Assembly (NCBI GenBank): GCA_015663065.1
Contig: DQSX01000093.1
Location: 1-8,547 of the forward strand
Source: Sulfurovum sp.
GTDB lineage: Bacteria > Campylobacterota > Campylobacteria > Campylobacterales > Sulfurovaceae
Length of the DNA: 8,547 bases
Direction of reading: 5' to 3'
This document shows positions 6,380 to 8,547 of this stretch, piece by piece. A model generated the notes under the pieces. That model was given only the letters and a program-made list of their open reading frames with translations, searched no databases and was not told the DNA's origin. Made by a program: the position numbers and the translations under genes. Each line of letters starts with the position of its first letter. Position 1 is the first letter of the stretch.

Positions 6380-6465
6380 GTCATCCTGAACTTGATTGAG
6401 GATCCCTTTAAGATTCAAAAGTAGTTGTGAAAGTAAATGAGATCCTGAATCAAGTTCAGAATGAC
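6380..6465. repeat. Type A inverted repeat pair in the kdsA-ribH spacer
   Basis: Arms at 6380-6404 (GTCATCCTGAACTTGATTG...) and 6441-6465 are inverted copies matching at 23 of 25 positions, separated by 36 bases. Each arm is itself a small hairpin around CTTG or CAAG, so the RNA could fold either as two hairpins or as one long stem. The left arm begins seven bases after the kdsA stop codon. The right arm contains an ATG (6461) in frame with ribH that belongs to the repeat and not to the gene. The reverse strand of the repeat reads as the peptide RHSELDSGS, a pattern I recall from spurious ORFs over such repeats. Confidence 0.92.
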
Positions 6466-6496
6466 GAGCGAACAAATTAAATATATGCAAACAAAT

Positions 6497-6505
6497 AAAA
6501 GGAAG
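6497..6505 (+). promoter_or_regulatory. Ribosome binding site that fixes the ribH start
   Basis: AAAAGGAAG ends three bases before the ATG at 6509; its AAGGA core (6499-6503) is five bases away. The two earlier in-frame ATGs (6461 and 6485) have no such site, and the first is inside the type A repeat arm. The site therefore decides for 6509. Confidence 0.85.
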
Positions 6506-6508
6506 AGT

Positions 6509-6979
6509 ATGACAACAGTAGAAGGTAATCTCCAAGTAGATAAAAGTAAAAAAGTAGCGATCATCAATGCAAGATTTAACCACTTCATCACAGACAGACT
6601 GGTAGAGGGTGCACAGGATGCCTATGTTAGACATGGCGGAAATGCAGACGATCTTGACCTTATTTTGGTACCGGGAGCATTTGAAGTACCATTTGCACTG
6701 GACAAAGCTTTGGCTTCAGGTAAATACGATGCCGTATGTTGTCTGGGTGCAGTCATCAGAGGTGCAACACCGCACTTTGACTATGTTTCGGCTGAAGCAA
6801 CCAAAGGTGTGGCATCCGTCACATTAAAATACGGAAAGCCGGCTACGTTTGGAGTGCTTACTGTAGACAGTATTGAACAGGCTATCGAGAGAGCAGGTAC
6901 CAAAGCAGGAAATAAAGGTGCAGAAGCCATGGTTGGATTGATCGAACTTATGAACCTTTACACATCATTGGAAAAATAA
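6509..6979 (+). CDS. ribH: 6,7-dimethyl-8-ribityllumazine synthase
   Basis: Penultimate enzyme of riboflavin synthesis: joins 5-amino-6-ribitylaminouracil with 3,4-dihydroxy-2-butanone 4-phosphate to give lumazine. Members assemble as pentamers or 60-subunit icosahedral shells; which applies here cannot be told. The 156-residue length is typical. Visible motifs are ARFNHFIT (21-28) with the substrate-stacking Phe23, VPGAFEVPFAL (54-64), GAVIRGATPHFDYV (80-93) with the catalytic histidine at 89, FGVLTVDSIEQAIERAGTK (114-132) with the conserved Arg128, and NKGAEA (135-140). The start at 6509 is chosen on the ribosome binding site; an in-frame ATG at 6461 would add 16 repeat-derived residues. 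kdsA-ribH-nusB is a conserved order in Campylobacterota. A type C repeat separates it from nusB. Confidence 0.98.
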   Translation: MTTVEGNLQVDKSKKVAIINARFNHFITDRLVEGAQDAYVRHGGNADDLDLILVPGAFEVPFALDKALASGKYDAVCCLGAVIRGATPHFDYVSAEATKGVASVTLKYGKPATFGVLTVDSIEQAIERAGTKAGNKGAEAMVGLIELMNLYTSLEK

Positions 6980-6982
6980 AAT

Positions 6983-7038
6983 CGCGTAGGGTGGGTTCAC
7001 CCACCAAATATTACAACGGTGGATCCATCCACCCTGCG
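6983..7038. repeat. Type C double palindrome in the ribH-nusB spacer
   Basis: Two inner inverted repeats, GGTGGGT-TC-ACCCACC (6990-7005) and GGTGGAT-CC-ATCCACC (7018-7033), differ by one compensated base pair. An outer stem, CGTAGGGTGG (6985-6994) with CCACCCTGCG (7029-7038), pairs over ten positions with one G-U. Outer stem and inner hairpins use the same bases and cannot all form at once. The outer right arm ends exactly where the nusB ribosome binding site (AAAGGA, 7039-7044) begins. No T-run follows. Confidence 0.88.
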
Positions 7039-7050
7039 AAAGGAAATTAA

Positions 7051-7446
7051 ATGGCAACAAGACACCAGGCCAGAACGGCAGTTGTAGGACTTTTATATGC
7101 TTACGACCTTGGTAATGAGAACATTGCAAGTTTTTCAGATGAAATTCTTGAAGAGGGTAAGATACGCAACAAGCAAAGAGAGTTTTCAAATACACTTTTT
7201 GCAGGGACAGTAGAAAACCTTGATATGTTGGACAAAGAGATAGAAAAACATTTAACCGACTGGGACTATGATGCCATTGGTAAAGTGGAAAAAGCGATCA
7301 TGAGACTGGGTGCGTATGAGATCTTAGTAGCGAAAACAGACAAAGCCATCATCATTAACGAAGCCGTTGAACTGGCTAAAAAGCTTGCAGATGAAAAGTC
7401 ACCACAGTTTATCAATGGTGTTTTGGATGCTATAGGAAAAGAATAG
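7051..7446 (+). CDS. nusB: Transcription antitermination factor NusB
   Basis: Small RNA-binding protein that, with NusE (ribosomal protein S10), binds boxA in rRNA leaders and keeps RNA polymerase elongating through rRNA operons. The 131 residues are typical (about 130-140). The all-helical NusB pattern is visible: RHQARTAVVGLLYAYDL (4-20) with the arginine-rich N-terminal RNA-binding helix, WDYDAIGKVEKAIMRLGAYEIL (71-92), INEAVELAKKLADEKSPQF (102-120) and FINGVLD (120-126). The ATG has AAAGGA six bases upstream. The gene follows ribH after 71 bases containing a type C repeat and precedes mqnC after 64 bases containing a type B repeat. In H. pylori and C. jejuni the gene also neighbours ribH and kdsA. 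Nothing in the coding region is unusual. Confidence 0.97.
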   Translation: MATRHQARTAVVGLLYAYDLGNENIASFSDEILEEGKIRNKQREFSNTLFAGTVENLDMLDKEIEKHLTDWDYDAIGKVEKAIMRLGAYEILVAKTDKAIIINEAVELAKKLADEKSPQFINGVLDAIGKE

Positions 7447-7448
7447 GG

Positions 7449-7496
7449 CTTCGACAAGCTCAGCCACCGGCATTTCGGTCACTGAGCCTGTCGAAG
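7449..7496. repeat. Type B palindrome between nusB and mqnC
   Basis: Arms CTTCGACAAGCTCAG (7449-7463) and CTGAGCCTGTCGAAG (7482-7496) match at 14 of 15 positions (one A-C mismatch). An inner ACCG/CGGT pairing (7466-7469 and 7476-7479) extends the hairpin. It begins two bases after the nusB stop and ends four bases before the mqnC ribosome binding site. It is the same family as 5513-5550; the two copies bracket kdsA-ribH-nusB. No T-run follows. Confidence 0.9.
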
Positions 7497-7499
7497 TGG

Positions 7500-7505
7500 A
7501 AAGGA
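7500..7505 (+). promoter_or_regulatory. Ribosome binding site that fixes the mqnC start
   Basis: AAAGGA lies five bases before the ATG at 7511. Another ATG at 7507 is only one base from the site and out of frame, opening 12 codons that end in TGA inside mqnC, so it is unlikely to be the start. Confidence 0.8.
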
Positions 7506-7510
7506 AATGT

Positions 7511-8547
7511 ATGACATCAGCACTCACAAAACGTATGAGCATTGACGAAGCCGTTGAACTCATAGAAAAAGCAGACCTTAAAACACTGGGCAAAATGGCG
7601 CTTGCCCGAAAAAAAGAGATGCACCCCAAGGGTGTAACGACTTTTGTGGTAGACAGAAACATCAACTATACTAACATTTGCTGGGTAGATTGTAAGTTTT
7701 GTGCCTTTTATACCCATGAGAAAAAAGAAGATGCGTACATTCTCACTTTTGATGAAATCGACCAGAAGATCGATGAACTCATTGCCATTGGCGGTACACA
7801 AATCCTCTTTCAGGGCGGGGTACACCCCAAACTCGAAATAGAGTGGTATGAAGATCTGGTTGAACACATTTCAAAAAAGTATCCGCAAGTGACCATTCAC
7901 GGCTTCTCTTCCATTGAGATAGACTACATTGCCAACCGCTCCAAGATCACTGTTGCAGAAGTGTTGCGCCGTTTGCAGGCAAAGGGTTTGAGCTCTATAC
8001 CCGGAGCCGGAGCAGAGATTCTTTCTGATCGTGTCCGTGACATCATCGCCCCTAAAAAACACGACAAAGACCGGTGGCTCGAAGTACACAGACAGGCGCA
8101 CAAACTGGGGGTCAAGTCCACAGCAACGATGATGTACGGGACGGTAGAGACTACACGTGAGATCGTAGAGCACTGGGACTATGTACGCCAGCTGCAAGAT
8201 GAAACGGGTGGTTTCAGAGCTTTTATCATGTGGTCGTATCAGAGTGACCATACCCAGCTCAAACGTGAACTTCCGACCATTACCAAGACGACATCCAACC
8301 AGTATTTACGCTATTTGGCAGTGGCAAGACTCTTTTTGGACAATGTACCCAACATCCAGAGTTCCTGGGTGACACAGGGTTCATACATCGGTCAGATGGC
8401 ACTGCTTTTTGGTGCTAATGACCTTGGTTCAACGATGATGGAAGAGAATGTTGTCTCAGCCGCAGGTGCGAAGAATGAAATGAATCAGGATGAGATGATA
8501 AAGCTTATTCGTGATGTAGGTGAAAAGCCTGCCAAGCGTAATACGGC
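7511..8547 (+). CDS. mqnC: Cyclic dehypoxanthinyl futalosine synthase (3' end outside window)
   Basis: Radical SAM enzyme of the futalosine route to menaquinone: cyclises dehypoxanthinyl futalosine to the spiro naphthoate precursor. It probably acts in the cytoplasm. The frame is open to the window edge with 345 complete codons; family members are about 350-380 residues, so only a short tail is missing. The iron-sulfur cluster motif CxxxCxxC is NICWVDCKFCAFY with Cys57, Cys61 and Cys64. Other family segments are TTFVVDRNINYTN (43-55), GGTQILFQGGVHPKLEIEWY (94-113), HGFSSIEIDYIA (130-141), SSIPGAGAEILSDRVRDIIA (161-180), TATMMYG (204-210) and LQDETGGFRAFIMW (228-241). These fit MqnC better than the related radical SAM enzyme MqnE. 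Menaquinone is the main respiratory quinone of Campylobacterota, which use this route. The gene follows nusB with a type B repeat in the gap and is probably read from the same transcript. Confidence 0.96.
   Translation, partial: MTSALTKRMSIDEAVELIEKADLKTLGKMALARKKEMHPKGVTTFVVDRNINYTNICWVDCKFCAFYTHEKKEDAYILTFDEIDQKIDELIAIGGTQILFQGGVHPKLEIEWYEDLVEHISKKYPQVTIHGFSSIEIDYIANRSKITVAEVLRRLQAKGLSSIPGAGAEILSDRVRDIIAPKKHDKDRWLEVHRQAHKLGVKSTATMMYGTVETTREIVEHWDYVRQLQDETGGFRAFIMWSYQSDHTQLKRELPTITKTTSNQYLRYLAVARLFLDNVPNIQSSWVTQGSYIGQMALLFGANDLGSTMMEENVVSAAGAKNEMNQDEMIKLIRDVGEKPAKRNT

Noticed and set aside
6461..6508. Longer RibH starting at ATG 6461
   Set aside because: The ATG is part of a type A repeat arm, has no ribosome binding site, and the extra 16 residues do not resemble the RibH N-terminus. 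AAAAGGAAG is well placed for 6509.
6314..6634. Minus-strand open frame of about 106 codons over the kdsA-ribH spacer
   Set aside because: It is antisense to the ends of two firm genes and translates the type A repeat (RHSELDSGS), a pattern seen in spurious frames.
5513..7496. Intrinsic terminators at the palindromes
   Set aside because: Stems are strong, but none is followed by a T-run on either strand, so I list them as repeats and not as terminators.
7507..7545. Short leader frame starting at ATG 7507 ahead of mqnC
   Set aside because: The ATG is one base from the AAAGGA, too close for good initiation, and the frame is only 12 codons; it probably arises by chance.
7517..8251. Two long minus-strand open frames within mqnC (7517-7867 and 7871-8251)
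   Set aside because: Both are antisense to a strongly conserved radical SAM gene, and the translations show no recognisable domain.

Overview
The window looks like ordinary chromosome from a member of the Campylobacterota (Epsilonproteobacteria), most likely a free-living, Sulfurovum- or Sulfurimonas-like lineage. The order kdsA-ribH-nusB is the order I recall from Helicobacter pylori and Campylobacter jejuni. A futalosine-pathway menaquinone gene (mqnC) follows. The promoters show a strong extended -10 box and no clear -35, as described for this phylum. The phylum call is fairly secure; the genus is a guess.

Left part (1-4559). The 3' end of murI (glutamate racemase, + strand) meets the minus-strand gene trpS (tryptophanyl-tRNA synthetase) tail to tail, and the two overlap by 6 bases. 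Upstream of trpS on the minus strand lie der (double-GTPase ribosome assembly factor), a 395-residue MscS-family channel and an unrecognised 87-residue protein. Putative promoters with the same 12-base core precede trpS and der; a third -10 box lies just ahead of the channel gene.

Right part (4612-8547). A divergent 52-base gap leads into a plus-strand series: an EamA/DMT-family transporter with a TTG start, kdsA (KDO-8-phosphate synthase, metal-dependent type), ribH (lumazine synthase), nusB (transcription antitermination factor) and mqnC (cyclic dehypoxanthinyl futalosine synthase, cut by the window end). No promoter or intrinsic terminator is evident between these genes, so they are probably read together at least in part. 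They serve LPS core synthesis, riboflavin synthesis, rRNA transcription and menaquinone synthesis and have no single shared pathway.

The most notable structure is between the genes. Six of the seven spacers between neighbouring same-direction genes hold imperfect palindromes of three sequence families: A, hairpins with a CTTG/CAAG centre and stems that vary in a compensated way; B, TTCGACAGGCTCA arms; C, GGTGGGT/ACCCACC double hairpins. They resemble REP/MITE-like intercistronic repeats. I found no transposase, CRISPR array, prophage, tRNA or rRNA, and no evidence for a new multi-gene system. No gap without a gene exceeds 160 bases.
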